Shown: in pieces, positions 26,320-35,670 of the stretch | Layout: each line of letters begins with the position of its first letter | Position numbering within the stretch: position 1 is the stretch's first letter | From: Snodgrassella sp945267035 | GTDB lineage: Bacteria; Pseudomonadota; Gammaproteobacteria; Burkholderiales; Neisseriaceae | Assembly (NCBI RefSeq): GCF_026535915.1 | Contig: NZ_JAFNPF010000003.1 | Location: 20,372 to 84,371, forward strand | Reading direction: 5' to 3' | DNA length: 64,000 nucleotides | Made by a program: the position numbers and the translations under genes | Notes under the pieces: generated by a model | What the model saw: the letters and a program-made list of their open reading frames with translations, nothing else | Told to the model about the DNA's origin: nothing | The model's database searches: none

Positions 26320-26940
26320 ATGCGTAAACGTTTTTTAGTCTTGTTGTTGATTTCCTCCATGCTGCTGACAGGCGTGATTGTTACTGTATATGATCGCCAT
26401 CAGCATTCTCAAATCAATGCATTATTACATTTACCTAAACTTGAGATTGGCGATTGGGTTGTTAGAATGGGGACAGTCAATGACAGTCGCTGGATCAGTT
26501 ATTTGGGTAAAAGTGAATATTCCCATATTGGTATGATAATTGCCACTGAGCCTAATGTTAAAGTTATCCATGCTACCACCAATGATGAAGAAGAATATTC
26601 TGATCAAGTGATTATCTCTGATTTGGATCACTTTCTCAGCCCCCAACTGGCAACTAAAGGCGCGATTATTCGTCCGTTGTTTCTAACTTCACAGCAAAAA
26701 CAGCAAATTGCTAATTTACTCTTAACTCAACGTGGTAAGCCATTTATTTTAGCTAGTCGGGACAAAAGTCACCTGTACTGCACCACTTTATTATTTGATT
26801 CTATCAGGCAAATTGAACCTTCATTCGATCCTAAATGGACGCTTATAAACTATCCTATCTTTGAAGGCGAATACCTGTTTCCGCAATCATTTATCAATTA
26901 TCCGAATACACAGGTTATTTATGCAATCAAGCATGGATAA
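26320..26940 (+). CDS. YiiX-like permuted papain-fold (NlpC/P60-type) cysteine hydrolase
   Basis: This 206-residue protein resembles the YiiX/YebB group of permuted NlpC/P60 (papain-fold) enzymes, thought to hydrolyse amide, thioester or lipid bonds. An N-terminal signal anchor (about residues 5-24) directs it to the membrane or periplasm. The catalytic histidine is probably H69 in EYSHIGM and the nucleophile C154 in HLYCTTLL; GDWVVRMG and the VIHA strand are also typical. I prefer ATG 26320 over a TTG 11 codons upstream, although the ribosome site is weak in both cases. Confidence 0.82.
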   Translation: MRKRFLVLLLISSMLLTGVIVTVYDRHQHSQINALLHLPKLEIGDWVVRMGTVNDSRWISYLGKSEYSHIGMIIATEPNVKVIHATTNDEEEYSDQVIISDLDHFLSPQLATKGAIIRPLFLTSQQKQQIANLLLTQRGKPFILASRDKSHLYCTTLLFDSIRQIEPSFDPKWTLINYPIFEGEYLFPQSFINYPNTQVIYAIKHG

Positions 26941-27848
26941 TTGCAATTGAACGTTGCAAATAAATACAGATTAATCTTACTGAACTAAACAATAACACCC
27001 GGTTGCAGCTTAGTTGACACATTTTAGTTAAGACTTAAAAAATTGGATTTTTTCTTTTCTATAATTTTCAATGAATTTTAATACTAAATAGGCGTAATTG
27101 ATCATCTAGCATATTTTGTGAAGTTTAATTCGTCATATTATGCTTATTAGATAATTGAATAATCAGTATAAAATAAAGTAATCAAGTTAGACCAAAAGCA
27201 GAATATTCCCAAAGAAAAATACGTAGGTTATTGATGCAAAGATTGAAGCTGGTAATTAAGCCAAGAAATTCGAATTTGAGCTAATAATGGTCGATATCGA
27301 CATAAATTATGCCTAAAGCGAGCAAAATTATTTAACCTAAGCGATTGGGTCATTTTTATTCGGAAAAAGTAATAAGCCTGGTTGAAATAATTTGACGATC
27401 CAAAATTTCTGAAGAATTGGTCTTCAAATAAATCAGTAAATATATTGGCAATGCTTAGCAAATACAATCATGATCGTCTTAGTTGAGAAAAGGGGATAGA
27501 TGTTAGATTTTTATCAGTATAGAAGCGAAAAGCTAACAATTCAATTATCTAATTAAGCCAGTAAATAGGGCCCCATCAAAAATTCAGCTGTTGCAAAGTC
27601 ATCTTATTAACTTGTGTTACTAAACATACCAACCATGATGATTAAATTACCATGATCGTGCATATATGCCATTAAAATATTATTATTTATGCTTAAGTAC
27701 CGGCACGATTAATGACGTAGTCACGTAATTAATTGATTGCTATCATACAAATATTAAAATAAATAAAATATATTTAACTAAAAATAACACATGTATTGTT
27801 AATTATGCTATTATTTTTTTATTATTATTTTAAATATTTGAAACTACG
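26941..27848. other. Gene-free stretch upstream of the second autotransporter
   Basis: About 900 AT-rich bases. A 79-codon minus-strand frame at 27228-27467 has no ribosome site and no recognisable family, so I do not call it. The promoter for the autotransporter at 27849 is expected near the right edge. Confidence 0.5.
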
Positions 27849-30290
27849 ATGAAATCAAATTTTACTCAGACTAAAATTAACGCCATACTTTTAACACTAT
27901 TTGGTTCTTTTTCTGCTTATAGCATGGCAAGTGGCGTATGTTCAAATCCTTCAGGGTGTCGGATTGGCAGTGGATCAAATTTGCATGGAACAGTTTTGAT
28001 TTCTGGTCAAAACTATAAAAACTCAGTTCCTAATGTCAACGATTTCTTAAGTGGAGATCATTATAGCGTTGTTTTTGATACCGATGCTTATGGTGAAACT
28101 GAACCAATTCAGTTAATTTTTGATAAAAACGCCAATATTGTTTTAGACTCTTCATTTTTAAACGATCCTGCCTATGGTGATAAAAGAGACCACTTCCATC
28201 TTACCGGTGTAAATATTGAATCAGATAGCAGTTCGGCAATTATCCCCAAGGGTGTTCAATTTACTTTAAAAGGATATCCAAAACAATTTAATAATATTGG
28301 AATGACGGCTGTAGACGTGACTGCTGGTTACGTTGATTCGCAAGCGGATATGAATATTGATTCAGCTAATTCTGTAGCATATGAGGTGTACAGTAGTACG
28401 GGTAAAATAGATGCACACGATTCCACAATTAATTTAGGTGCAGATGCATATACTTCTTTCGCGGGTAGGAGTGAAGAAGATGGTCAGTTGAATTTTAAGC
28501 GCATCAAAATAAAAGGTAGTGGACAGTGGAATATGGGGGTGTCAGTTTTTGATAAAGGTAATGTTAATTTTATTGACAGTAGTATGAATTTTTCCAATCC
28601 TGAAAGTCTTGCATTTAATCTATCAAATGGTAGCAATGTTAATATTGAAAATAGTAGTATCGAAGCAGGTTATGGAATTTCTTTGCATACACGTCAATAT
28701 ACACCCAAGGAAAATAATTTTAATATTAAAAATAGTTCTTTTATGGCGAAAGATGCATTGCTAGGTATTAATGATCGTCGCTTATATTCAGAAGCAGATG
28801 AGGATGATGAAAAATTAGGAGATGAATCCATAGCTGCACAACAACCATTTACTTTAACGGCCGATCATTCAAAGTTGGCTGGACGAATTTTTATTGATTT
28901 GCGCCCATCGCCAAAAATAACTTTTAATCTTAAAAACGGATCCAGTTGGTTGATCACTGGCAATAGTGAAATGGATGAATTAAATATTCATGATTCAACG
29001 GTTTCATTTCGCCATGATGGTCATTCACGCGGTGTGAGTTCCAGAAGTAGCAATAATTTTAAAATATTGACAATTCACGGTGATCTCAACGGCAGTAATG
29101 GTGTATTCAATATGAATACAAATCTGGCTGATGGACAATCAGATAAGATCATTATTGAAGGACAGTTACATGGTCAGCATCAAATAAGTGTTGCTGATAG
29201 TCGTAAACGTCCGAAAACTGCCAATGGTCAGGTGACTTTAGTCGAGGTAAGAGGTGGAGGAGACGGTGCGTTTTCTATGATGCAAAATTATGTTGATGCC
29301 GGTCGCTATCGTTACTTTTTTCAACAAGATGGCAATCAATGGATTTTGAATAATGTTAATGGTGCATTGGCAACCGGAGGTGGTCAGCATGGTTCATATT
29401 ATGAAATCAGTGATTATGCCAACTCTCTAATTGGCATGCGTCAGGCAGCCAATCAGTTTGTCTATCAATTACAGCAGCCACTCAATACGCGGTTCAATAA
29501 TTTGAAAGATCATGCACGTACCAATAATTTGTGGTTGGACAGTAATTATGCCAATAATCATTTTGACAGTACACAGACCAGTTATGATTTGATGACCTCT
29601 GGATTCAAGCAAAAATCTTATAGTCTGCAATTGGGTTATGATCATATTTTACCTATTGGTAATGAAAATAATCAGCTTTATTTGGGTGCTTTTGTTGGTC
29701 GTGGTCATTCAAGTGTTGATTTTAACGGTGACTATAAAGACGGCAACATTAAGGTTTGGACGACTGGTATTTACGCTGGGTGGCAAAACATCAACGGTTG
29801 GTTTGGTGACGGATCTTATCGTTATAGTCATTTCAAAACTTCAGCGAATAAAATGGATGATACAAGCTGGAATGCACATAGTTTAGATGTGTTATTTGGT
29901 CGGGATATTCGCTTGGCCGATCAATGGGTGGTGACACCTAAGCTTGGTCTGACAGTCGGTCGTTTATCTGGGGATCAATATACGGAATCTACTCATTTTT
30001 ATCGTAGTCAACTTGGCGGATCGATTAAAACCTCTGTTAATGTAAAACAAGTGAGTTTTACACCATATGTTGGTGCCTATTGGTTGCATGATAAAAATAG
30101 CTTAGGCAATGTTATTGTTGATGATGAATATTTGTCTATTAAGGGTGCGGGAAGTTCAGGTTTGTTTGAAGCTGGAGTCGGTGTGGATTTTGATCGCAAT
30201 AATCATGCGGATTTCAAACTCAATTATGCAAACGGACAAAAAACGGAACAAAAATTCGGTGCCAGTCTGAATTACCGCTATTCATGGTAA
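27849..30290 (+). CDS. Type Va autotransporter, second surface protein
   Basis: This 813-residue protein has a signal peptide (about residues 1-26, ending YSMA), a passenger of about 480 residues and a C-terminal beta-barrel from about residue 540 to the final YRYSW. The mature N terminus carries a CSNPSGC cysteine pair. The passenger has polar, Asn/Ser-rich beta-helix-like strands and an acidic insert (EADEDDEKLGDE). The barrel contains the typical SLQLGYDHILPIGNENN and GKNxF-like strand pattern. Adhesion or aggregation is a likely role; the ligand is unknown. It shares a bidirectional terminator with pgl. Confidence 0.9.
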   Translation: MKSNFTQTKINAILLTLFGSFSAYSMASGVCSNPSGCRIGSGSNLHGTVLISGQNYKNSVPNVNDFLSGDHYSVVFDTDAYGETEPIQLIFDKNANIVLDSSFLNDPAYGDKRDHFHLTGVNIESDSSSAIIPKGVQFTLKGYPKQFNNIGMTAVDVTAGYVDSQADMNIDSANSVAYEVYSSTGKIDAHDSTINLGADAYTSFAGRSEEDGQLNFKRIKIKGSGQWNMGVSVFDKGNVNFIDSSMNFSNPESLAFNLSNGSNVNIENSSIEAGYGISLHTRQYTPKENNFNIKNSSFMAKDALLGINDRRLYSEADEDDEKLGDESIAAQQPFTLTADHSKLAGRIFIDLRPSPKITFNLKNGSSWLITGNSEMDELNIHDSTVSFRHDGHSRGVSSRSSNNFKILTIHGDLNGSNGVFNMNTNLADGQSDKIIIEGQLHGQHQISVADSRKRPKTANGQVTLVEVRGGGDGAFSMMQNYVDAGRYRYFFQQDGNQWILNNVNGALATGGGQHGSYYEISDYANSLIGMRQAANQFVYQLQQPLNTRFNNLKDHARTNNLWLDSNYANNHFDSTQTSYDLMTSGFKQKSYSLQLGYDHILPIGNENNQLYLGAFVGRGHSSVDFNGDYKDGNIKVWTTGIYAGWQNINGWFGDGSYRYSHFKTSANKMDDTSWNAHSLDVLFGRDIRLADQWVVTPKLGLTVGRLSGDQYTESTHFYRSQLGGSIKTSVNVKQVSFTPYVGAYWLHDKNSLGNVIVDDEYLSIKGAGSSGLFEAGVGVDFDRNNHADFKLNYANGQKTEQKFGASLNYRYSW

Positions 30291-30309
30291 AGATGATACA
30301 AATAATGGA

Positions 30310-30335
30310 AAAACGCCGCTTATAAGCGGCGTTTT
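30310..30335. terminator. Bidirectional terminator between autotransporter and pgl
   Basis: AAAACGCCGC and its exact complement form a 26-base perfect palindrome with T/A tracts on both ends. It lies between convergent stops at 30290 and 30338. Confidence 0.93.
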
Positions 30336-30337
30336 CT

Positions 30338-31033
30338 TTATAGCGATTGATAAATTTCTAAATCTGGACGTTGCTGTAATACTGCCCGTATGGGCATATC
30401 GTTGCTATCGTTTCCATCTAAAGCTTGTTGAAAAACTTGATTTTGTTTTGCACCGGATAATTGTAAATACAAGTGTTGGCTAGCTACGATGACTGGTAAT
30501 GTCAGTGAAATGCGATCGTGTGGTGCTGTAAGTGGTTTCATGTCTATAACCAGTTGGTTTGAATGCATATCTAACCCTTTGGCAAGATTAGCAGCATGCG
30601 GAAAAAGGGAAGCAGTGTGTCCATCGTTGCCCATGCCTAAGACCAGAACATCTATGGGCAGAGGGAGCTGTTGTTTCAGGCGTTGCCCAATTTCATCAAC
30701 GCCGTCATAAGGATTTTCCGCTTCAGTAGTCATGCTGATAAAATGGGCTGATTTAGCCTGATTTTGCAGTAAATGTGTATGTATCAGTCTTTCATTGCTG
30801 TCTTCATGATGCCGATCAACCCAACGTTCATCAACCAATGTGATGTAGACTTGGCTCCAGGGTAATTGGGTATGACTTAGGATTTGAAATAGTTCAATGG
30901 TAATGGGGCCACCGGAAAGGGCAAGAGAAGCTTTACCACGCAGGTTGATGGCTTGCTGTAGATCTTCTCTAATGGCATTGGCCAAGGCTGAATTCATGGC
31001 GGTGTCGGTGTCATATTGATGAAGTTGATACAT
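30338..31033 (-). CDS. pgl: 6-phosphogluconolactonase
   Basis: Pgl (DevB type) hydrolyses 6-phosphogluconolactone in the oxidative pentose phosphate pathway. Motifs include LALSGGPITIELF near residue 39, VYITLVDERWVDRHHEDSN and VLGMGNDGHTASLFPH. The 231-residue length is normal. The ATG at 31033 is chosen because AGGAG lies 6 bases before it; the ATG two codons upstream abuts that site. zwf and edd are not adjacent, so it stands alone here. Confidence 0.94.
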   Translation of the reverse strand: MYQLHQYDTDTAMNSALANAIREDLQQAINLRGKASLALSGGPITIELFQILSHTQLPWSQVYITLVDERWVDRHHEDSNERLIHTHLLQNQAKSAHFISMTTEAENPYDGVDEIGQRLKQQLPLPIDVLVLGMGNDGHTASLFPHAANLAKGLDMHSNQLVIDMKPLTAPHDRISLTLPVIVASQHLYLQLSGAKQNQVFQQALDGNDSNDMPIRAVLQQRPDLEIYQSL

Positions 31034-31685
31034 AGGCATCTCCTGTAGTTTGAGTTTGTCAGTTATGTTTGCTATATGGAAAAAAAATCAATTGTTTAGA
31101 TGAAATCATTATTTGCGCAACTATGGTTAATGAGCTGATTTATATAGATAAATTATGTTAAATCAATTTGTTGATATTCATATTTATAAGCTTAATAAAA
31201 TTTTGATTTGCTTCGCCGTCATTGACGGATATGCGCCGAAAATGAAAATAGGGTTTTGAAATGGGCGCGATTTGCTCAGGCATTGATTGAGTTGGTGATG
31301 GTTATCAATATCAGCCTACTGATTGATTAAACCTATGTAGGTTAATTTATCGCTGGTCAGGATATGCTGTTTGCAATGGCTTGATGTGATGTTGGCAACT
31401 AAAAATTAGGCTCTACGTAAGGGATAAATAGGCCATGAGTGGTGTAAATTACCCGTTTTGTTAGATTGTAGTGCAAGAAATGTGACAAAATCAGTTTTTT
31501 TATGTATGACACTGTATCGTGATGATAATCATTAAAAGATAAATGGGTGTTTTAGGTGTCAAAATGGCTGTTTTAGCTTAGAATAGACGGCTATTTTTGA
31601 TTTCCAAAACTGGCATAATGTGCACATTGTGATTAGTTAAAGCGATCTGGTAACAACGGTTATCAGGTATGGTATAGGGATGCAT
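31034..31685. other. Intergenic stretch between pgl and lysS with a Fur-box-like core
   Basis: About 650 bases hold the divergent promoters of pgl and lysS. At 31522-31534 the sequence ATGATAATCATTA matches 13 contiguous positions at the centre of the Fur consensus, while the outer positions do not match. No gene was recognised. Confidence 0.4.
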
Positions 31686-33209
31686 ATGAGTGAACAGCAA
31701 AATACGCCGGCAGCAGCCGAGCAGACAGAACAATTAGATGAAAATCAGATTATGGCACATCGTCGAGAAAAGCTGACAGCCATTCGTGCGAAAGGCATTG
31801 CTTTTCCAAATGATTTTAAACGTGATGCCTTTGCAAGTGATTTACACCAACAGTTTGAGCAGTTCGATAAGGATGCTTTAGCTGAAAAAGCCATACCTGT
31901 GAAGGTGGCTGGGCGGATTATGCTGAAGCGGCATATGGGTAAGGCTAGTTTTGCGACGATTCAAGATATGACTGGGCGCATCCAGTTGTATATCAATAAT
32001 CAGGGTGTGGGTGAAGTTCTGCATGATGAATTCAAGCACTGGGATTTAGGCGATATTGTCGGTGCTGAAGGTGAGTTGATGAAAACCAATCATGGTGAAT
32101 TGACCGTTCGAGTATCTGCATTACGTTTGCTGACTAAGTCTTTGCGTCCATTACCGGATAAATTTCATGGATTGGCCGATCAGGAACTCAAATATCGTCA
32201 ACGTTATGTTGATCTGATTACGAATGAGCAGTCTCGTAAAACGTTTATTCAGCGTAGTCAGATTATTCAGGCAATTCGCAATGTGATGGTGGATGAACGT
32301 TATCTTGAAGTCGAAACACCAATGATGCATCCTATCCCTGGCGGAGCAACGGCAAAACCGTTTATCACCCATCATAATTCGCTTGATATGGATCTTTATT
32401 TGCGGGTAGCTCCAGAATTGTATTTAAAACGTTTGGTTGTGGGTGGTTTGGAACGGGTATTTGAGATCAATCGCAATTTCCGTAATGAAGGCATGAGTAC
32501 GCGCCATAATCCTGAATTTACTATGATGGAATTTTATGAGGCTTATGCTAATTATCAGCGCATGATGGAGATGACGGAAAAGGTTATCCGTGCTGCGGCG
32601 ATTGCTGCTACAGGTAGTGCAGTGGTTATGTACAATGGTAAGGAAGTGGATCTGAGTAAGCCTTTTGCTCGCATGACCATTGTAGAAGCTATACGCCATT
32701 TTAATCCGCATTATACTGAGGAACAATTGGGTGATGAAGCTTGGTTGCAAGCTGAAATCAAAAAATTGGGTGGCAGTATACCGATGGCACAGGGGCTAGG
32801 AAGTTTGCAGCTGGCTTTGTTTGAAGAATGTGCAGAAGGTCAGTTATGGCAACCTACCTTTATTGTCGACTATCCGGTAGAAGTTTCTCCATTAGCGCGG
32901 GGTTCGGACACTAAACCAGGTTTAACTGAACGATTTGAGCTGTTTGTGGTTGGTCGGGAGTTGGCAAACGGGTATTCAGAGTTGAATGATCCGGAAGATC
33001 AGGCTGCACGGTTTAAAGCGCAGGTGGCACAGTTGGATGCCGGTGATGATGAAGCTATGCATTATGACGCCGACTATATTCGGGCAATGGAATATGGTTT
33101 GCCACCTACAGGTGGTTGTGGTATTGGCATGGATAGGCTGGTGATGTTGTTGACTGATGCGCAAACTATTCGTGATGTGATTCTTTTCCCGCAAATGCGA
33201 ATGGAATAG
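31686..33209 (+). CDS. lysS: Lysyl-tRNA synthetase, class II
   Basis: LysRS charges tRNA-Lys with lysine. The N-terminal OB-fold anticodon domain covers about residues 60-170 (AGRIMLKRHMGKASFATIQD). Class II motifs follow: motif 2 RNEGMSTRHNPEFTMMEFYE near residue 265 and motif 3 GGCGIGMDRLVMLL near residue 480. The 507-residue length is normal. AGGGA lies 5 bases before ATG 31686, so I prefer it to the ATG two codons earlier. An intrinsic terminator follows. Confidence 0.97.
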   Translation: MSEQQNTPAAAEQTEQLDENQIMAHRREKLTAIRAKGIAFPNDFKRDAFASDLHQQFEQFDKDALAEKAIPVKVAGRIMLKRHMGKASFATIQDMTGRIQLYINNQGVGEVLHDEFKHWDLGDIVGAEGELMKTNHGELTVRVSALRLLTKSLRPLPDKFHGLADQELKYRQRYVDLITNEQSRKTFIQRSQIIQAIRNVMVDERYLEVETPMMHPIPGGATAKPFITHHNSLDMDLYLRVAPELYLKRLVVGGLERVFEINRNFRNEGMSTRHNPEFTMMEFYEAYANYQRMMEMTEKVIRAAAIAATGSAVVMYNGKEVDLSKPFARMTIVEAIRHFNPHYTEEQLGDEAWLQAEIKKLGGSIPMAQGLGSLQLALFEECAEGQLWQPTFIVDYPVEVSPLARGSDTKPGLTERFELFVVGRELANGYSELNDPEDQAARFKAQVAQLDAGDDEAMHYDADYIRAMEYGLPPTGGCGIGMDRLVMLLTDAQTIRDVILFPQMRME

Positions 33210-33227
33210 TCAGGCTTGAAATGGAAG

Positions 33228-33255
33228 CCGTCCAGATATTACTGGACGGTTTTTT
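33228..33255. terminator. Terminator between convergent lysS and fxsA
   Basis: CCGTCCAG (33228-33235) pairs exactly with CTGGACGG (33242-33249), followed by T6. It overlaps the end of fxsA on the other strand. Confidence 0.93.
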
Positions 33256-33715
33256 ATTTAGGCGGAAGCTGATCAGAGTGTTGCTGAGTTGAGGGTTCCT
33301 GATTGGATGAATCGACAGTAAATTCACCTTCGATAATATCATCGTTATTTGCCGAAAATTGGCTGTAAAAAGGGTTGCTGGAGTCCTTGGTCAGAGGTTT
33401 TCCTTTTATTGGTAAAAGTAAGATGGCAGCAATGAGGTCAGAAAAGAAACCAGGACTGATTAACAATAAAGCAGCAAAGATAAATCGGAAAGGCCACAAT
33501 AGTTGATATAGGGAGATTTTGCTACCGGAATTGATGGTGGCTAGCGCGACGAATAATCCTGATATGCCCGTGTTACGCAACATGGACAGACCGAAAAATA
33601 CGGAAACTACCATTAAGAACAATGTCCATCCGCCACCAATGTAATGGCTCACTATTATAATGGATATGACTTCTAATATTGCTACGATTAAAAATAGCCA
33701 CCGGATATAACGCAT
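33254..33715 (-). CDS. fxsA: FxsA family membrane protein
   Basis: FxsA is a small inner-membrane protein; in E. coli its overproduction relieves F-plasmid exclusion of phage T7. The 153-residue product has three or four hydrophobic segments, the characteristic ILEVISIIIVSHYIGGGWT start and the LLLISPGFFSDLIAAILLLP motif. The polar tail is rich in Gln, Asp and Ser. The start has AGGT 9 bases upstream. Physiological role in this organism is unknown. Confidence 0.9.
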   Translation of the reverse strand: MRYIRWLFLIVAILEVISIIIVSHYIGGGWTLFLMVVSVFFGLSMLRNTGISGLFVALATINSGSKISLYQLLWPFRFIFAALLLISPGFFSDLIAAILLLPIKGKPLTKDSSNPFYSQFSANNDDIIEGEFTVDSSNQEPSTQQHSDQLPPK

Positions 33716-33977
33716 TCTGTGTTTACCTGCTAAGTGTAATGTATTTTAAATGGATGCAGCCGCATATAATTCAATATGCTGGTTATGGAAACTGCTTATT
33801 TTCTTGGGTTGATTTTTTTCAGCATGATGTAACGCGGTTGCAAAATGTATCAATGATAGAAACAAAATTTTTGTTTTCAGTGATATAACGATTCTGTTAT
33901 CCAAGCTATGTTAATATGGCTGCAATGATTGGTTGGTTTATTCTAACAGGGGATAAACGTTCAGGGGCAAAAATTTG

Positions 33978-34730
33978 ATGAAGTTAATCTGGAAAACCGA
34001 TTGTATGTCAATAAGATATGTTTTGGTGTGCTTCTTTGTCAGTTGCGCGTTCATGGTAGGTGGTTGCTCTAGCAGTCATTATGCTCCAAGCGCACCTGTC
34101 GCTAAGGGAAATGAGCATAACGGATATTATAGGGTGCAACGTGGTGATACCTTGTATCGTATTGGCTTACGCTTTAATCAAAGTGTGGGTACTTTGGTGC
34201 GTTGGAATAATTTACCGGATGCCAATTCGATTAAGGTTGGACAGTTAATTCGGGTGCGCAAACCGGCTTCTACTGCTTCTGTGCCATCTAAACCCAAAAA
34301 TCCCCCAGCTAAGCCCCGTGATAGAAATGTGCCTAAGCAAAGTGGTGGCGGTGGTGGACAAACGCCAAATATTAAACTTCAGTGGCCTGTACGTGGAACG
34401 GTAATCAGTAGTTTTAACGGTCAAACCCAGAAAGGTATTGATATCGCCGGTGTGCGTGGTATGCCGGTCAAAGCTGCAGCAAGCGGTACTGTTCAATATG
34501 CCGGAGAAGAATTACGTGGCTATGGAAAGCTGATTTTGATTAAGCATAGCAATTCTACTATTACTGCTTATGCGCATAATGAAACGCTTAAAGTACGTAA
34601 CGGTCAGACAGTGCAGGCTGGTCAGGTCATAGCGACGATGGGGGACAGTGGTACGACGGGAGTCAAGCTGCATTTTGAGGTACGGGTGAATAGTCAGGCA
34701 GTTAACCCAATGCGTTATTTGCCAAATTGA
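33978..34730 (+). CDS. nlpD: NlpD-like lipoprotein (LysM plus degenerate LytM/M23 domain)
   Basis: An outer-membrane lipoprotein that in relatives activates the cell-separation amidase AmiC. The signal ends in a lipobox (MVGGC, about residue 30). LysM follows (YRVQRGDTLYRIGLRF, about residues 51-66), then a Pro/Gly/Ser-rich linker, then the LytM domain (about 140-248). The zinc-binding histidines are replaced (QKGIDIAG where enzymes have HxGxD; LHFEVR where they have HxH), so it should be a non-catalytic activator. AGGGG precedes ATG 33978; ATG 34005 is an alternative giving a shorter signal. Confidence 0.93.
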   Translation: MKLIWKTDCMSIRYVLVCFFVSCAFMVGGCSSSHYAPSAPVAKGNEHNGYYRVQRGDTLYRIGLRFNQSVGTLVRWNNLPDANSIKVGQLIRVRKPASTASVPSKPKNPPAKPRDRNVPKQSGGGGGQTPNIKLQWPVRGTVISSFNGQTQKGIDIAGVRGMPVKAAASGTVQYAGEELRGYGKLILIKHSNSTITAYAHNETLKVRNGQTVQAGQVIATMGDSGTTGVKLHFEVRVNSQAVNPMRYLPN

Positions 34731-34845
34731 TCGATCAGGCTGTCCGATCTTTCAATTGAATGTGTTTGAAGGTGCAAATCAATGGAAGAATATGATTGTT
34801 CGCGGCATGACTGTTTTATAATAGGGCATCTTTGAAGGAATGTAT

Positions 34846-35631
34846 ATGAAAGAACATCGCGCCCGTAAACGTTTTGGCCAAAATTTTTTACAAGATAAAG
34901 CAGTCATACAAGACATTGTGCGTGCAGTGCGCCCGCAATTTGAAGATACTGTGATTGAAATTGGTCCAGGATTAGCAGCGATTACAGAGCCCTTGGCTGC
35001 GTCGGTTAAGCAATTGCATGTGATAGAAATTGATCGTGATATTGTAGCGAGATTACGCCATCTCCCTTTTGCTAGTAAGTTGGTGATTCATGAAGGGGAT
35101 GTATTGCAATTTGATTTTAATTCAATTGCTGGACGAAAAAAAATCGTCGGCAATTTACCTTATAATATTTCTACGCCTTTGCTTTTTCGCTTTGGTGAAT
35201 ATGTAGATGATATTATCGATATGCATTTTATGTTGCAAAAAGAGGTGGTGGAACGTATGGTTGCAGCAACGGGCACAAATGATTATGGACGCCTGAGTAT
35301 CATGCTGCAATATTTTTTTGATATGGAATGTTTAATTGATGTCCCCCCTGAATCGTTTAAGCCGGCACCTAAGGTTGATTCTGCGGTGGTACGAATGATT
35401 CCACAAAAAGGTAGAATCGGTATTGCTCGTGATTTTGCTCATTTTGCTGCATTGGTAAAGCAGGCGTTTCAACAGCGTCGTAAAACGATTCATAATAATT
35501 TGAAGGATTGGGCAGATGATGCGGTTATGATTGAAGTCGGAATTGATCCGGGTGACAGACCAGAGCGGATCGCTCCTGAAATGTATGTGACTTTGAGTAA
35601 TCATCTGTTAGATGTTGCAGCATCGGCCTAA
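34846..35631 (+). CDS. rsmA: 16S rRNA (adenine1518/1519-N6)-dimethyltransferase
   Basis: RsmA (KsgA) dimethylates two adenines in helix 45 of 16S rRNA late in 30S assembly. Motifs are RKRFGQNFLQD at the N terminus, the SAM site IEIGPGLAAITEPL and the catalytic NLPYNIST near residue 106. The 261-residue length is usual. ATG 34846 is preferred, with AAGGA 6 bases upstream; another ATG lies two codons earlier. It follows nlpD by 115 bases. Confidence 0.96.
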   Translation: MKEHRARKRFGQNFLQDKAVIQDIVRAVRPQFEDTVIEIGPGLAAITEPLAASVKQLHVIEIDRDIVARLRHLPFASKLVIHEGDVLQFDFNSIAGRKKIVGNLPYNISTPLLFRFGEYVDDIIDMHFMLQKEVVERMVAATGTNDYGRLSIMLQYFFDMECLIDVPPESFKPAPKVDSAVVRMIPQKGRIGIARDFAHFAALVKQAFQQRRKTIHNNLKDWADDAVMIEVGIDPGDRPERIAPEMYVTLSNHLLDVAASA

Positions 35632-35670
35632 GCTATTTGTGGCTGGTTGCTTTATGGTACTGAGGAATAC

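Noticed and set aside
27228..27467. 79-codon minus-strand frame
   Set aside because: No start context and no recognisable domain; I could not support it as a gene or as a transposase fragment.
33679..33888. 69-codon frame upstream of nlpD
   Set aside because: It overlaps the fxsA start on the other strand and has no homologous features.
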